DNA of 14,500 bases from Pseudomonadota bacterium (GCA_021850555.1 JAJZLX010000364.1:1-14500); one strand, 5' to 3'. Counted from the stretch's first letter, positions 1-7,927 are shown. The notes: a model not told the origin generated them from the letters alone. Numbers and translations are program-made.

Positions 1-672
1 AGCGTCTTTTACATCCAGTGGAACAACATCCAGCAGCTCGTGGTGCCGCCGATCTGCCAGATCTCCTTCATCGACAATCTCGGCCACGCGATCGCCAAGG
101 GCGCGAACCTGCAGGCGACGCTGCTCGTCACCCGCCATCTGCGGGCCGACCTCACGGCCGGCTACACCTCCGCGCGCTATGTGGCCGACTCCCGGCTCTC
201 GCTCACCGAGCTCACCCCCGTCGTATCGAGCGGGGATGCGATCACCGTGGGCAACAGCGGCGATGGAGTCGGTACCCCGACCCCGCCGTTCACCGTCTCG
301 CTCGGTCTTCAGTACGACTTCCGGCTCACCGGCCATGACTCGTTCGTGCGTCTCGATGACAATTACCAGGCCGCCGAGCGCTGGCTCACCCCGCAGACCG
401 ATCCGAACGCGCTGCAATTCGACGCGGCGAACTACCTGATCGGCTCATCGAACATGATGAACATGCGCGCCGGCATGCGCTTCGGCGAGTGGCGCCTGGA
501 GGCGTTCGTCGACAACCTGACCGATACCCATCCGGTCACCAGCTACTCCTGGTCGATCGATCCGGGGGTGTGCGCGACGCCGACACCGCAGTGCGAGCGG
601 GCCTCGCGGCTGCAGACCCAGTGGACGTTGCGGCCGCGCACCTTCGGGCTGACGGCGATCTACCGGTACTGA
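1..672 (+). CDS. TonB-dependent receptor, C-terminal part (5' end outside window)
   Basis: This is the last 223 residues of an outer-membrane TonB-dependent receptor, open from base 1 and ending at TGA 670-672. The start is outside the window, so the plug domain and TonB box are not visible. What is visible is C-terminal beta-barrel: FYIQWNNIQQLV near the start, then alternating strands and turns such as the KGANLQATLLV and ADLTAGYTSARYV strands, an AFVDNLTDTHP turn near the end, and a final strand FGLTAIYRY ending in an aromatic residue, as expected for the BAM recognition signal. Receptors with this kind of C-terminus import siderophores, oligosaccharides, peptides or other large nutrients using TonB energy. 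The substrate cannot be told from this part. It is followed after one base by an amino acid permease, which suggests a shared transcript and perhaps a peptide or amino-acid-related ligand; that is inference. Confidence 0.9.
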   Translation, partial: SVFYIQWNNIQQLVVPPICQISFIDNLGHAIAKGANLQATLLVTRHLRADLTAGYTSARYVADSRLSLTELTPVVSSGDAITVGNSGDGVGTPTPPFTVSLGLQYDFRLTGHDSFVRLDDNYQAAERWLTPQTDPNALQFDAANYLIGSSNMMNMRAGMRFGEWRLEAFVDNLTDTHPVTSYSWSIDPGVCATPTPQCERASRLQTQWTLRPRTFGLTAIYRY

Positions 673-673
673 G

Positions 674-2128
674 ATGAGCGGCCCGGCTCGCGAGGCGGCG
701 GGCGATGAGGGGCGCTCGGGCGCGAGCCTGGATCGCTGCGCGGATGAGCCGGCCGGCCTGAGCCGCGCGCTCGCGCACCGCCATATCTCCATGATCAGCA
801 TCGGGGGGATCATCGGCGCGGGCCTGTTCGTGGGCAGCAGCGTGGCGCTCGCCTCTGCGGGGCCGGCCTCGGTCTTGAGCTACCTCGGCTCGGGACTGAT
901 CATCGTGCTGCTGATGCAGATGCTCGGGGAGATGGCGGTGGAGCTTCCCCACGTGCGCTCCTTCAGCGAGTTCACCCGGGCCTCGCTCGGCGACGGCGCG
1001 GGCTTCGTGACCGGGTGGCTCTACTGGTACTTCTGGGTGGTGGTGATTCCGGTGGAGGCCATCGCCGGGGCGGTGCTGCTGCACGCCTGGCTGGCGGTGC
1101 CGACCTGGGCGCTGGGCCTGGCGCTCATGGCCGCCATGACCGGGGTCAACCTGATGTCGGCCCGCTCGTACGGGGAGTTCGAGTTCTGGTTCGCCTCGAT
1201 CAAGGTGGCGGCCATCATCGTGTTCATCGCGCTCGCGGCGGCCTTCGTGCTCGGATTCTCCCCGCCCGGGCGCGTGAGCGCCGATCTCGCCGGCCACGGA
1301 GGGTTCGCGCCGCACGGGATGCTCGCGGTTCTGGGGGGGCTCGCCACGGTGTTCTTCGCGATGACCGGCGCTGAGATCACCACCGTCGCGGCGGCGGAGT
1401 CCGCCGAGCCCGCGCGGGCGATCGCCACGATGACCCGCTCGGTCATGTTGCGCATCCTGGTGTTTTACGTCGTATCGATTTTCCTCATCGTCGCGGCGGT
1501 CCCGTGGACCGATGTGCGCCCGGGGTTCTCCCCGTTCACCCTGGCGCTGTCGGCGGCCGGACATCCCTGGATCGCGCGCTCGATGAGCGTGGTCATCCTG
1601 ACCGCGGTGCTCTCGTGCCTGAATTCGGCGTTCTACGTCTGCTCGCGGGTGCTGTTCGTGCTGGCCGGCAACGGCGATGCGCCTCAATGGCTCGTGAAGG
1701 TGAACGACCGACACGTCCCCGCGCGCTCGGTGGCGGTCGGGGCGGTGGCCGGCGCTCTCGGCATCCTGGCGAACTCGCTCGCGCCGAAGGCCGTGTTCGC
1801 CTTCCTCGTCAATGCCGCCGGAGCGCTGATCGTGTTCGTCTACATCCTCACCGCGCTCGCGCAGATCCGTCTGCGCTCGAGGCTTCGGCGCGAGGGCCGC
1901 CCGCAGCCGTCCATCCGGATGTGGGGGTTCCCATGGCTGAGCTACGCCACGGTGGCGGGGCTGCTCGCGGTGCTCATCGCCATGGCATTGACGCCCGGCA
2001 TGGCGAGCCAGCTGTATGTGAGTCTCGTGACGCTGGCGCTCGCCGTGGCGGCCTACCTGGGGCTGCGACGCCGGCGTTCGGCGTGCGCGGCGGCTGCGCC
2101 ATCACCGGAGGCAAGCGGCGCGCCGTAA
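674..2128 (+). CDS. APC-family amino acid permease (GabP/AAT type)
   Basis: This encodes 484 residues of an inner-membrane amino acid:proton symporter of the APC superfamily, amino acid transporter (AAT) branch. A hydrophilic N-terminus of about 35 residues is followed by the family signature RHISMISIGGIIGAGLFVGS (36-55), which forms the broken first helix, then LMQMLGEMAVELP (80-92), GWLYWYFWVVVIPVEA (114-129) and GEFEFWFASIKVAAI (167-181). About twelve hydrophobic segments fit the family's 12-helix fold, and the length is normal. The WYFWVVVIPVEA stretch recalls GabP-type permeases, but substrate (GABA, proline, aromatic or other) cannot be assigned from sequence alone. ATG 674 lies one base after the receptor stop with no clear Shine-Dalgarno of its own, so translational coupling is likely. 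The gene ends at TAA 2126-2128, just before a strong hairpin. Confidence 0.92.
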   Translation: MSGPAREAAGDEGRSGASLDRCADEPAGLSRALAHRHISMISIGGIIGAGLFVGSSVALASAGPASVLSYLGSGLIIVLLMQMLGEMAVELPHVRSFSEFTRASLGDGAGFVTGWLYWYFWVVVIPVEAIAGAVLLHAWLAVPTWALGLALMAAMTGVNLMSARSYGEFEFWFASIKVAAIIVFIALAAAFVLGFSPPGRVSADLAGHGGFAPHGMLAVLGGLATVFFAMTGAEITTVAAAESAEPARAIATMTRSVMLRILVFYVVSIFLIVAAVPWTDVRPGFSPFTLALSAAGHPWIARSMSVVILTAVLSCLNSAFYVCSRVLFVLAGNGDAPQWLVKVNDRHVPARSVAVGAVAGALGILANSLAPKAVFAFLVNAAGALIVFVYILTALAQIRLRSRLRREGRPQPSIRMWGFPWLSYATVAGLLAVLIAMALTPGMASQLYVSLVTLALAVAAYLGLRRRRSACAAAAPSPEASGAP

Positions 2129-2143
2129 AAGAATGACGGCAGA

Positions 2144-2172
2144 CGTCCGGGCGTCATCGAGACGCCCGGACG
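2144..2172. terminator. Hairpin between convergent genes, probable bidirectional terminator
   Basis: A perfect 12-bp stem, CGTCCGGGCGTC (2144-2155) paired with GACGCCCGGACG (2161-2172), closes a 5-nt loop ATCGA. It sits 15 bases after the permease stop and 12 bases after the stop of the convergent lipoprotein gene. On the minus strand the stem is followed by a sequence containing ATTCTTTT; on the plus strand there is no T-run. Position and stability suggest shared termination, more convincing for the minus-strand gene. Confidence 0.7.
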
Positions 2173-2184
2173 CACCGCATCGCG

Positions 2185-4005
2185 CTACTTGAGGTAGATC
2201 TCGAAAATCGTTCCGGCGGGCGTCGGCGCGGCTCCGCCGCCGGTCGTCAAGCCGATCAAGTCCCCGGCCGGCATCTGCACGAAATCACCTTCGCCGGCGA
2301 TGAACGTTCCATCCGGAGGCCCGGAGAACGAATGCAGCACCGTTTCCTCGCCGTTCGTCGGGTTGAACTGAAAGACAGTTCCGTCTCCGGGATTGGAGCT
2401 CGCCACTGAAGTCGTCGATCCGCCGTTGCCGGTCATGCCGTAGAAGTTTCCGTCGCTCGCAATCATCATGCCGGTGTTCGGGTACAGGCCGTCGCCGGAG
2501 ACGCTGCCGAAGGCGTGGACAACCGACTCCTGTTTCGTTCCCGGGTCATATTCGAATATCGTGCCGCAGCCGGGCTGCATTCCGGGGAACACGCACGAGG
2601 AATCTCCGCCGGATGTCGTCTCGCCGTAGATGTTTCCACTGGCGTCCTGAATCAGGTTCCCCTGGGGGAACGAGCCGTCGGTTCCTCCGACGAACGTGTG
2701 CAGCACGGAATACGTGCCTGTGCCCAGGTCGTACTCAAACAGAACGCCACAGCCGCAGCTCGCGCTTCCGCCCGTCCCGGCGGTTCCGTAAAGATTGCCG
2801 TCGGAGGCCTGCAGCAGCGGTCCGCCGCCCGGTCCGCTCGTGGACGGGTTCCCGTCCGTTGTGCCCTGAAACGAATACAACACGGATTCCTGATTGGTGC
2901 TCAGGTCGTAGCGGAATATCGTGCCGTTGCCGTATGCGCCGCCCGAGGAGGTGATGCCATACAGGTTGCCGTCGGAGGCCTGCATGAGCTCATCCTCCGG
3001 ATTTCCCCCGTCGGCTCCATCGGTGAACGTGTAGACGGTGCTGACCGTGTCGGTGCTCGGGTCGAACTTGTAGATCACCCCTGCGCCGTCGGTGCCGCCG
3101 CCGGCCAGCCCATAGTAGTTGCCATCACTCGCCAGAATCAGGCTTCCCGCCGGGTTCACCGGCAAGTCGGTGCCTGTCGGGAATCCATACAGGATCTTTT
3201 CCGTATTCGTGGCCACGTCGTATTCGAATAGCGTTCCATTGCCGCCACTGCTGGAGTTGTCCGGTCCGCCGAAATAGGTGGTGCCGTAATAAATGCCGCT
3301 GCCGCCCGGCGCGAGACTGCCGGCCGGAGTCGATCCATCCGTGATGCCGGCGCTCAGCTGATCCCCCTGGAAGCTATACAGCACCTTTTCCGCCGGAGCT
3401 CCACAGGTTGCCGCGACGCCGGTGACACCGGCGGAGGAAACGGTGCCGGTATTGTTGCTCAGCATGCACAGCAGGCCGCTCGGGTCCGCGCCGACGGTCA
3501 CGTCATACGCGGTCCCGGAGGCAAGGCTCGATTCTATCGTAAAGGCGGTCGAGTTCGCCGCAACAGGTGTCGCATCGGCCCGGTTTGCCAACAGGGAAAG
3601 ACCGGTGGCCGCCCCGAGACCGGTGATGCTCCCGGATATCGTATAGCCGCAATTCACCGAAACGTCGGTGACATTGGCCGAAGAGATGGTTCCGGCGCCA
3701 TTGGTGATCGCGCAATTCTCCCCGCCCGGCTGCGCCGCAACGGTCACCGTGAAGGCGGTGTTGTTGGCGAGGTCCGAGGCGAGTGTCGAGCCGGTCGAGC
3801 CGCCGGAAATCGGGATATCCGAGCCGTTCACGTCCAAAGACAGTCCGGTGGCCGTCAACCCCGCGACTTTGGCGGATATGCTGTACGTCGCGGCCGGTGG
3901 GCTGCTTGCCGAACCGCCGCCCCCGCACGCGGCAAGCCAGAACGGTGCCGTGCAAATCAGGGAAACGGCCGAAATTCTCCTGAGAGACCGAAAGCGAATC
4001 GCCAT
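2185..4005 (-). CDS. Lipoprotein with two Ig-like modules and GloVer-type (TIGR03803-like) repeats
   Basis: The 606-residue product begins with a lipoprotein signal (RFRSLRR, hydrophobic stretch, lipobox LAAC with Cys27) followed by a GGGG linker. Residues 41-120 and 121-201 are two copies of an Ig-like module, each opening YSIS/YTIS and closing with an NCG/TCG cysteine; each has a second Cys (98 and 180), so one disulfide per module is plausible. From about 205 to the end are seven repeats of roughly 51-62 residues. Each has an LYSF-like strand (208-212, 271-275, 323-327, 375-379, 434-438, 495-499, 556-560), an ASDGNxYG motif (best at 292-299, 343-350, 400-407, 516-523) and a GTIFEYD-like strand. 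This matches the choice-of-anchor GloVer repeat family, expected to fold as a beta-propeller-like surface domain. Function and ligand are unknown. The start is set by GGAG about 6 nt before ATG 4005. Confidence 0.88.
   Translation of the reverse strand: MAIRFRSLRRISAVSLICTAPFWLAACGGGGSASSPPAATYSISAKVAGLTATGLSLDVNGSDIPISGGSTGSTLASDLANNTAFTVTVAAQPGGENCAITNGAGTISSANVTDVSVNCGYTISGSITGLGAATGLSLLANRADATPVAANSTAFTIESSLASGTAYDVTVGADPSGLLCMLSNNTGTVSSAGVTGVAATCGAPAEKVLYSFQGDQLSAGITDGSTPAGSLAPGGSGIYYGTTYFGGPDNSSSGGNGTLFEYDVATNTEKILYGFPTGTDLPVNPAGSLILASDGNYYGLAGGGTDGAGVIYKFDPSTDTVSTVYTFTDGADGGNPEDELMQASDGNLYGITSSGGAYGNGTIFRYDLSTNQESVLYSFQGTTDGNPSTSGPGGGPLLQASDGNLYGTAGTGGSASCGCGVLFEYDLGTGTYSVLHTFVGGTDGSFPQGNLIQDASGNIYGETTSGGDSSCVFPGMQPGCGTIFEYDPGTKQESVVHAFGSVSGDGLYPNTGMMIASDGNFYGMTGNGGSTTSVASSNPGDGTVFQFNPTNGEETVLHSFSGPPDGTFIAGEGDFVQMPAGDLIGLTTGGGAAPTPAGTIFEIYLK
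2795..2984 (-). repeat. Near-identical DNA within adjacent GloVer repeats
   Basis: The 19-base string TTGCCGTCGGAGGCCTGCA occurs at 2795-2813 and again at 2966-2984, 171 bases (57 codons) apart. It encodes the repeated LQASDGN/MQASDGN stretch of two neighbouring GloVer units. The exact spacing equals one protein repeat, so this is an internal tandem duplication of the gene and not a separate element. Confidence 0.75.
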
Positions 4006-4593
4006 GATATCTCCGTGAATTGCTTATTGACTGTTATCAGAGCCAGCGGACGCCGCAGGCGTCGGGCGGAAATTCTTGCGCACCGATGATGCGTGATCCA
4101 TGAGCGGCCGCTCACTTCTTTCGTTTGCGGCGGACGAAGCGCCGTGGCAGGGATGTGCGGTGATGACTTTTCTCAGTGCCGGGCTGCGCGAGAGTGCGGC
4201 ATCGTCCATCAAGCAACACCCTGGGCGGAAAACGCCGGCGTGCCCGGTGGCGGATCGACAAAGTCGCGCGACCCGGAGATCTGTCGAGTCTTGTCGATGA
4301 TATGGCCGATGGAATGGGAGTTGCGAGGTGCCGCGCGGGCAATGCCGCTGCCGTGCTGTCGGACCTGCTCAGTCGCAGTGGACTTGCGCGGCATGGTTGC
4401 TGTTGCGATGCCTGAGGCAGGCACGAACGCGCGCCGGGGGAGCTCGGGATGGCACGCAACCGGCGCGGCAGGGTCCGTTTCAGGTCCGTCAGGTGTGCAA
4501 TCCCCAGGCACCGATCCTTGCGCGGAAATGGCGGTCTGCGTCGCCGGCGCCTGACGGAAGTCAGGCTTCGGCCCGTGGCGCGGGCGGCACGGG
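4006..4593. other. Intergenic region of about 590 bp without a supportable gene
   Basis: The region lies between two minus-strand genes and should hold the promoter of the lipoprotein gene (low-coordinate end) and the 3' end of the DUF5916 transcript (high-coordinate end). Open frames exist in it (for example 4093-4554 plus and 4209-4511 minus), but their translations are Arg/Ala/Ser/Pro-rich with no recognisable motif, and none has a convincing ribosome site. Visible structure: a hairpin GACGCC-GCA-GGCGTC at 4049-4063 in the lipoprotein leader, a perfect 14-bp palindrome TGAGCGGCCGCTCA at 4101-4114, and two hairpins near 4549-4593. No tRNA or known RNA fold was recognised. A small RNA or an eroded gene cannot be excluded. 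Confidence 0.5.
4549..4593 (-). terminator. Two hairpins directly after the DUF5916 gene
   Basis: Directly after the TGA of the DUF5916 gene (minus strand) is CCCGTG...CACGGG (4572-4577 with 4588-4593, 10-nt loop). Further on is a perfect 7-bp stem GCCTGAC/GTCAGGC (4549-4555 with 4560-4566) closing a 4-nt loop. Neither is followed by a T-run in the minus direction, so intrinsic termination is uncertain; they may instead protect the 3' end. Confidence 0.4.
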
Positions 4594-6960
4594 TCAGGGG
4601 TGGAAGTAGTAGCTCGCCTTCAGGAAGAAGGTGCGCTGCTCGGGCAGGAGCCCGGCGGCGCCGATCCCCTGGTAGCCCTCGGAGCTGCCGGCGTAGAACA
4701 CCGTCCAGGGATTGACCTGGTAGCCGAGCAGCCACTGCGTGGCGAGCGTGCGCGTGCGGCTGGCGGTTCCCGCGGGGTAGAGCGCCGTGTTGTTGCGCAC
4801 GGCCTGACCCTGCGCGACCGTGTTCACGAACAGGCGCGGCGTGAAGTACCAGGAGAGGCGCAGATCGTACAGGTTCGCGGTGAACAGCCGCCGGCCGTTG
4901 AGGTCGAGCCGCTCGATATCCTCGACGAGGTCGATCTTCAGGTGTTTGCCGGGCGCGAAGTCGAGCGTCGTCGAGACCGAAAGGAGGCTCCCCTGACGCA
5001 CGCCGATGTAGTCGACGCCGTCGCCCCCGAGGACATCGACCTCGGCCTCGAACCATCCGGTCGGCTGGGCGGTGGCGTCCATCTCGTACTGATTCAGGCT
5101 GAAGGTCTTGCCGTGGTAGTACTGCCGGTCGTGCGTCGCGTACAGGATGATGTGGGTCTGGTAGTGGGCGTGAACGAACGTGTACAGCATGACCTTGCGG
5201 TCGAGGACCGGACCGTTGCCGGTGGCGTCGGTCCAGTTCGACACGGTGCCGAAGCCGCCGTTCTGCCACCAGTTCGTATCCGGGGCGTAGAAGTCGTATT
5301 CCCCCGAGAAGGTGAGCTGGTCGTAGCCGACCTGGGGCATGTACCCGAGGTCCGCCCGGAAGCCCCGGGCGACGTGCACCGCGTTGAGGTCGAAGTTGTA
5401 ATTGTGGCGCGCGCGGGCGAAGTCGAGGCTCCACGTCTGCCCCTTCACGGTGCCCGGAGCGATGGCGAAGGCGCTCGCGACGAGGCGTGGGTAGGTGGTG
5501 GAGGAGGTGCCGACCAGAGTGGTCAGTGTGTCGCTGGGGTCGATCTGCCAGAGGCCGTCGGCGGCGTACACCGCGTTGCGGTATCCGCCGCCGCTGCGCT
5601 CGGAGGCGAACACGCCGAACGCGGACTCGCCGAGGTCGTGCCGGTAGCGCATGAGCGCATCGCGCGTGCCGAAATTGAAGGAGCGGACGCTCGAGCCCTG
5701 AGGCCCGGGCAGCACGATGTCGGTGGCCAGATCCTGCGTCGCGAGCACCCCGATGGCATTGGCGCCGACCTGCCCGACGAGCTTCGTCGCCCAGCGCGGA
5801 TCGGCGATGGCAAGGGTATCCACCAGCGATCCGGAGGGGCTGAAGGTGTCCGAGGTGAGGCGCAGGTTCGGGGTGTTCATCACCTCGGTGCCCTGCTCGA
5901 AGAACGGCCGGTTCTCCTGGTAGAACAGCGCGAACTGGCGGTTGACGCTCAGCTGCAGCACATCGGGGGCGACTTCGGAGAAATTCGGGTCCACCGTCGC
6001 GGCCCACTCGAGGTCCGGGCGCAGGATCCAGCGCGCATCGAGGCTCGCCTTGAGCGCGAGAGAATGGCGCACGAGCCCGGTGTCGGCACCGTGCGGCCGG
6101 TCGGTGCGGATGAGCGTCACCGCCGGAATCAGCTGGAAATTCGCGTGCCGGGCCTTCACGGCGGTGGCGGTGCGCACCTGCGCCTGCGAGCACAGCATGC
6201 AGGCGCTGTTGTAGTTGAGCGGGCGGCTGAGCAGCTGGTGGCGGACGCTTCGCGGCCAGTTGCGAAAGAACATGAGTCCCCATTTCTGGGGCTTGTCGCT
6301 GTGGGGGAATTTGATCGAGGCGAACGGGATCCGCATCACCACGCGATAGCCGCTCGGCGTGCGGGCGGCCTTGCAGCCCCACACGGTGTTCCAGGAGGAG
6401 TATTCGGTGCCCTGCAGCTGGAACGCGTCCCATTCGACGCCGCCGGCCGTGCACATGAGCTCGTACGCCCACTGCGTATCATCGAAGGGGCTGAGGAACA
6501 CGCCGACGTAATCATCGGCAGTGTCCGAGACGTCATCGTGCTCGCGGTAGGGCGCGTGAATGTCGCCCGGATGCGGATCCTGGGCGATGAAGCGCAGCCA
6601 CAGCGCCCTGGTGGTGTAGCCGGCCTCGACGCGCGTGGCGACCGGCGCCGGCCCGTTCTGTTCCGGGCTGATCTCGTAGGCAATGGAAAAGCGCGCGGCG
6701 TGCCGCCAGGCCTCGGATCCCGGGTGCCCGTTCTTGGCGAGCCACGGCGTCAGGTCGGGGATGACGGACGGGCGGGCGGTGGCGGGCGCGGCCGAGGCGC
6801 TCGCCGGCCGCGCAAGGCCGGTGAGCGCGAGGCAGCAGCCGATGAGTGCGAGCCCGAGGATGCCTCGCCCTGAGCGCTTCCCCCGGGGCGCAAGCGCGGC
6901 ACCGCAGGGATCGGAGGCGAGGCCCGGGAAGGGCCGGGCAGTACGGCGCAGCGTGGTCAT
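4594..6960 (-). CDS. DUF5916 outer-membrane barrel with N-terminal CBM9-like domain
   Basis: With the ATG at 6960 the product is 788 residues. It has a long basic N-terminus and a hydrophobic segment (about 33-50), with likely signal peptidase I cleavage after ASA near 57. LIGC (39-42) also fits a lipobox, but the hydrophobic stretch continues past it. The next part has CBM9/DOMON-like features: DDYVGVFLSPFDD, a YELMCTAGG strand, GYRVVMRIPFASIKFP and KWGLMFFRNWPR. The C-terminal two thirds carries the DUF5916 hallmark DPNFSEVAPD, then FYQENRPFFEQG, followed by a long strand-rich barrel ending KASYYFHP. DUF5916 proteins are secreted or outer-membrane proteins without a proven biochemical role. 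A CxxC (CMLC) lies between the domains. The frame stays open another 56 codons upstream, but that stretch is low-complexity and Arg-rich, and ATG 6960 precedes the signal peptide. The Shine-Dalgarno is weak. Confidence 0.85.
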   Translation of the reverse strand: MTTLRRTARPFPGLASDPCGAALAPRGKRSGRGILGLALIGCCLALTGLARPASASAAPATARPSVIPDLTPWLAKNGHPGSEAWRHAARFSIAYEISPEQNGPAPVATRVEAGYTTRALWLRFIAQDPHPGDIHAPYREHDDVSDTADDYVGVFLSPFDDTQWAYELMCTAGGVEWDAFQLQGTEYSSWNTVWGCKAARTPSGYRVVMRIPFASIKFPHSDKPQKWGLMFFRNWPRSVRHQLLSRPLNYNSACMLCSQAQVRTATAVKARHANFQLIPAVTLIRTDRPHGADTGLVRHSLALKASLDARWILRPDLEWAATVDPNFSEVAPDVLQLSVNRQFALFYQENRPFFEQGTEVMNTPNLRLTSDTFSPSGSLVDTLAIADPRWATKLVGQVGANAIGVLATQDLATDIVLPGPQGSSVRSFNFGTRDALMRYRHDLGESAFGVFASERSGGGYRNAVYAADGLWQIDPSDTLTTLVGTSSTTYPRLVASAFAIAPGTVKGQTWSLDFARARHNYNFDLNAVHVARGFRADLGYMPQVGYDQLTFSGEYDFYAPDTNWWQNGGFGTVSNWTDATGNGPVLDRKVMLYTFVHAHYQTHIILYATHDRQYYHGKTFSLNQYEMDATAQPTGWFEAEVDVLGGDGVDYIGVRQGSLLSVSTTLDFAPGKHLKIDLVEDIERLDLNGRRLFTANLYDLRLSWYFTPRLFVNTVAQGQAVRNNTALYPAGTASRTRTLATQWLLGYQVNPWTVFYAGSSEGYQGIGAAGLLPEQRTFFLKASYYFHP

Positions 6961-6971
6961 TGATTCTTTTA

Positions 6972-7008
6972 GAGTCCTGCTCTGACACGTCTTCGCGCCG
7001 TTCCTGAC
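6972..7008. repeat. 37-bp dispersed repeat, copy A
   Basis: This copy begins GAGTCCTGCTCTGACACG and ends GCCGTTCCTGAC. It matches 14464-14500 at 35 of 37 positions in the same orientation. It occupies the 5' leader of the minus-strand DUF5916 gene, starting 12 bases from its ATG. Sequence beyond 7008 cannot be compared because copy B runs off the window. Confidence 0.85.
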
Positions 7009-7184
7009 GGTGCTTGCCGTGTCTCGGCCCTTGCCGGCTTTGCAGCCTCCGCGGGCCGCAGTGGCGCTGTTCGATCGCGGCCTGATCCGGCGGTCCTGGA
7101 GGGAGCTCACCCGCGCGCGAGGCGCCAAGCGCCAGGCGGTGTTGGCGCGTGTTGCGCGGGGCAGGGCGCAAATATATCGGGTCC

Positions 7185-7204
7185 GCGGCGCACGCGGGCG
7201 CCGC
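7185..7204 (-). terminator. GC-rich hairpin after the two-gene unit, possible terminator
   Basis: A 7-bp stem GCGGCGC/GCGCCGC closes a 6-nt loop, about 50 bases downstream (minus direction) of the stop at 7253. It is followed in that direction by GGACCCGATATATTTG, which is AT-richer but not a true T-run. It lies between the Cys-rich protein gene and the DUF5916 gene, so it could separate their transcripts. Confidence 0.3.
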
Positions 7205-7252
7205 CGTGGTGCGCATGCGGTGAGCCGCTCTGCGGGCGAGACGAGCCGGCGG

Positions 7253-7900
7253 TCAATCCGAGGCGGGGTAATTCTGGTAGCTCACCTTCGGCTTCGGGCA
7301 GTCGGGGACCTCGGGCGGATTCAAGCCGGGGGCGTGGCCGTAACCCCCGGTGACCCGCCAGCACTGGTTGAAGGCAGAGCAGTAGCAGTATCGAACGGCG
7401 AGGCTCTTCGCCGGGCCCGCGGAGAACTGTGACAGAAGCGCGTTCCAGATGGCGGCGGTGGCGGGGGACTTCTTGAAGGCCAACAGGTTGATGGTCTGAC
7501 CGGCGCGCAGCACCATTCCCTCATCGGAGCTGGTGCTGATCCCCCCGCGCACCGCCCGATCAGGCACCCCGTCCGGCTGCAGCGCCAGGCCGCAGCAGCT
7601 GTGCAGCAGCTCCCAGGGCGAGCGCTGCGGCCTGCCTTTCCAGAACACCTGGAATGATTCGATCTTCGCCGGCCCGATGCCGGAATTCACCAGGGCGAGC
7701 GTGATGAGCGGCGGGGAGCTCGAGCTGCTCTCGTAGAGCTGCACGAACGGCCAGGAGGCCGCCGCCACCATCTGCTGATTGGTGCGCTCGGTGTTGAAAG
7801 CGACCCACAGTGAGACTGCGGCGACCACGACCGCGCCGATCGCGAGCGCGCTCTCGGCCCAATGACGCTCGAACAGGGAGGGCAGCGATTCATTCGACAT
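7253..7900 (-). CDS. Membrane-anchored protein with Cys-rich periplasmic domain, unknown function
   Basis: This encodes 215 residues. A short N-terminus (MSNESLPSLFERHWAES) leads into one transmembrane helix at about 18-35 (ALAIGAVVVAAVSLWVAF), then a single soluble domain. Motifs in the soluble part include ASWPFVQLYESS (48-59), LALVNSGIGPAKIESFQVFW (68-87), a CC pair (102-103), VRYCYCSAFNQCWRV (169-183) and a C-terminal tail with Cys201. The N-G-x-GPA strand arrangement is seen in widespread uncharacterised anchored proteins with a beta-sandwich periplasmic domain; I recognise the style but not a named function. Six cysteines in an exported domain suggest disulfides. The start is supported by AAGGAG nine bases before ATG 7900. 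It lies 27 bases downstream of a small secreted-protein gene on the same strand, so the two probably form an operon. Confidence 0.8.
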   Translation of the reverse strand: MSNESLPSLFERHWAESALAIGAVVVAAVSLWVAFNTERTNQQMVAAASWPFVQLYESSSSSPPLITLALVNSGIGPAKIESFQVFWKGRPQRSPWELLHSCCGLALQPDGVPDRAVRGGISTSSDEGMVLRAGQTINLLAFKKSPATAAIWNALLSQFSAGPAKSLAVRYCYCSAFNQCWRVTGGYGHAPGLNPPEVPDCPKPKVSYQNYPASD

Positions 7901-7927
7901 GATGGAGGACTCCTTGGGATGTGGGGC

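Noticed and set aside
536..1714. A 392-codon minus-strand frame opposite the permease
   Set aside because: It is His/Arg/Gly-rich and without motifs; the permease on the plus strand is clear.
4112..6472. A 786-codon minus-strand frame running past the DUF5916 stop and ending in an Arg/Lys-rich tail
   Set aside because: It overlaps the DUF5916 gene in another frame and is Arg/Pro/Ala-rich throughout; nothing resembles a known protein.
4600..6873. A 757-codon open frame on the plus strand opposite the DUF5916 gene
   Set aside because: It is an antisense shadow caused by GC-rich codon use: its translation is Val/Glu/Arg/Gly-rich without motifs, while the minus strand gives a recognisable DUF5916 protein.
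7121..7133. A short GGCGC-CAA-GCGCC hairpin between 6960 and 7253
   Set aside because: The stem is only 5 bp and lacks a T-run; such structures are expected by chance in GC-rich sequence.
6972..7252. The region right of repeat copy A as an insertion sequence or transposase remnant
   Set aside because: All open frames in it lack transposase motifs and no terminal inverted repeats or target duplications can be seen; only the 37-bp match is supported.
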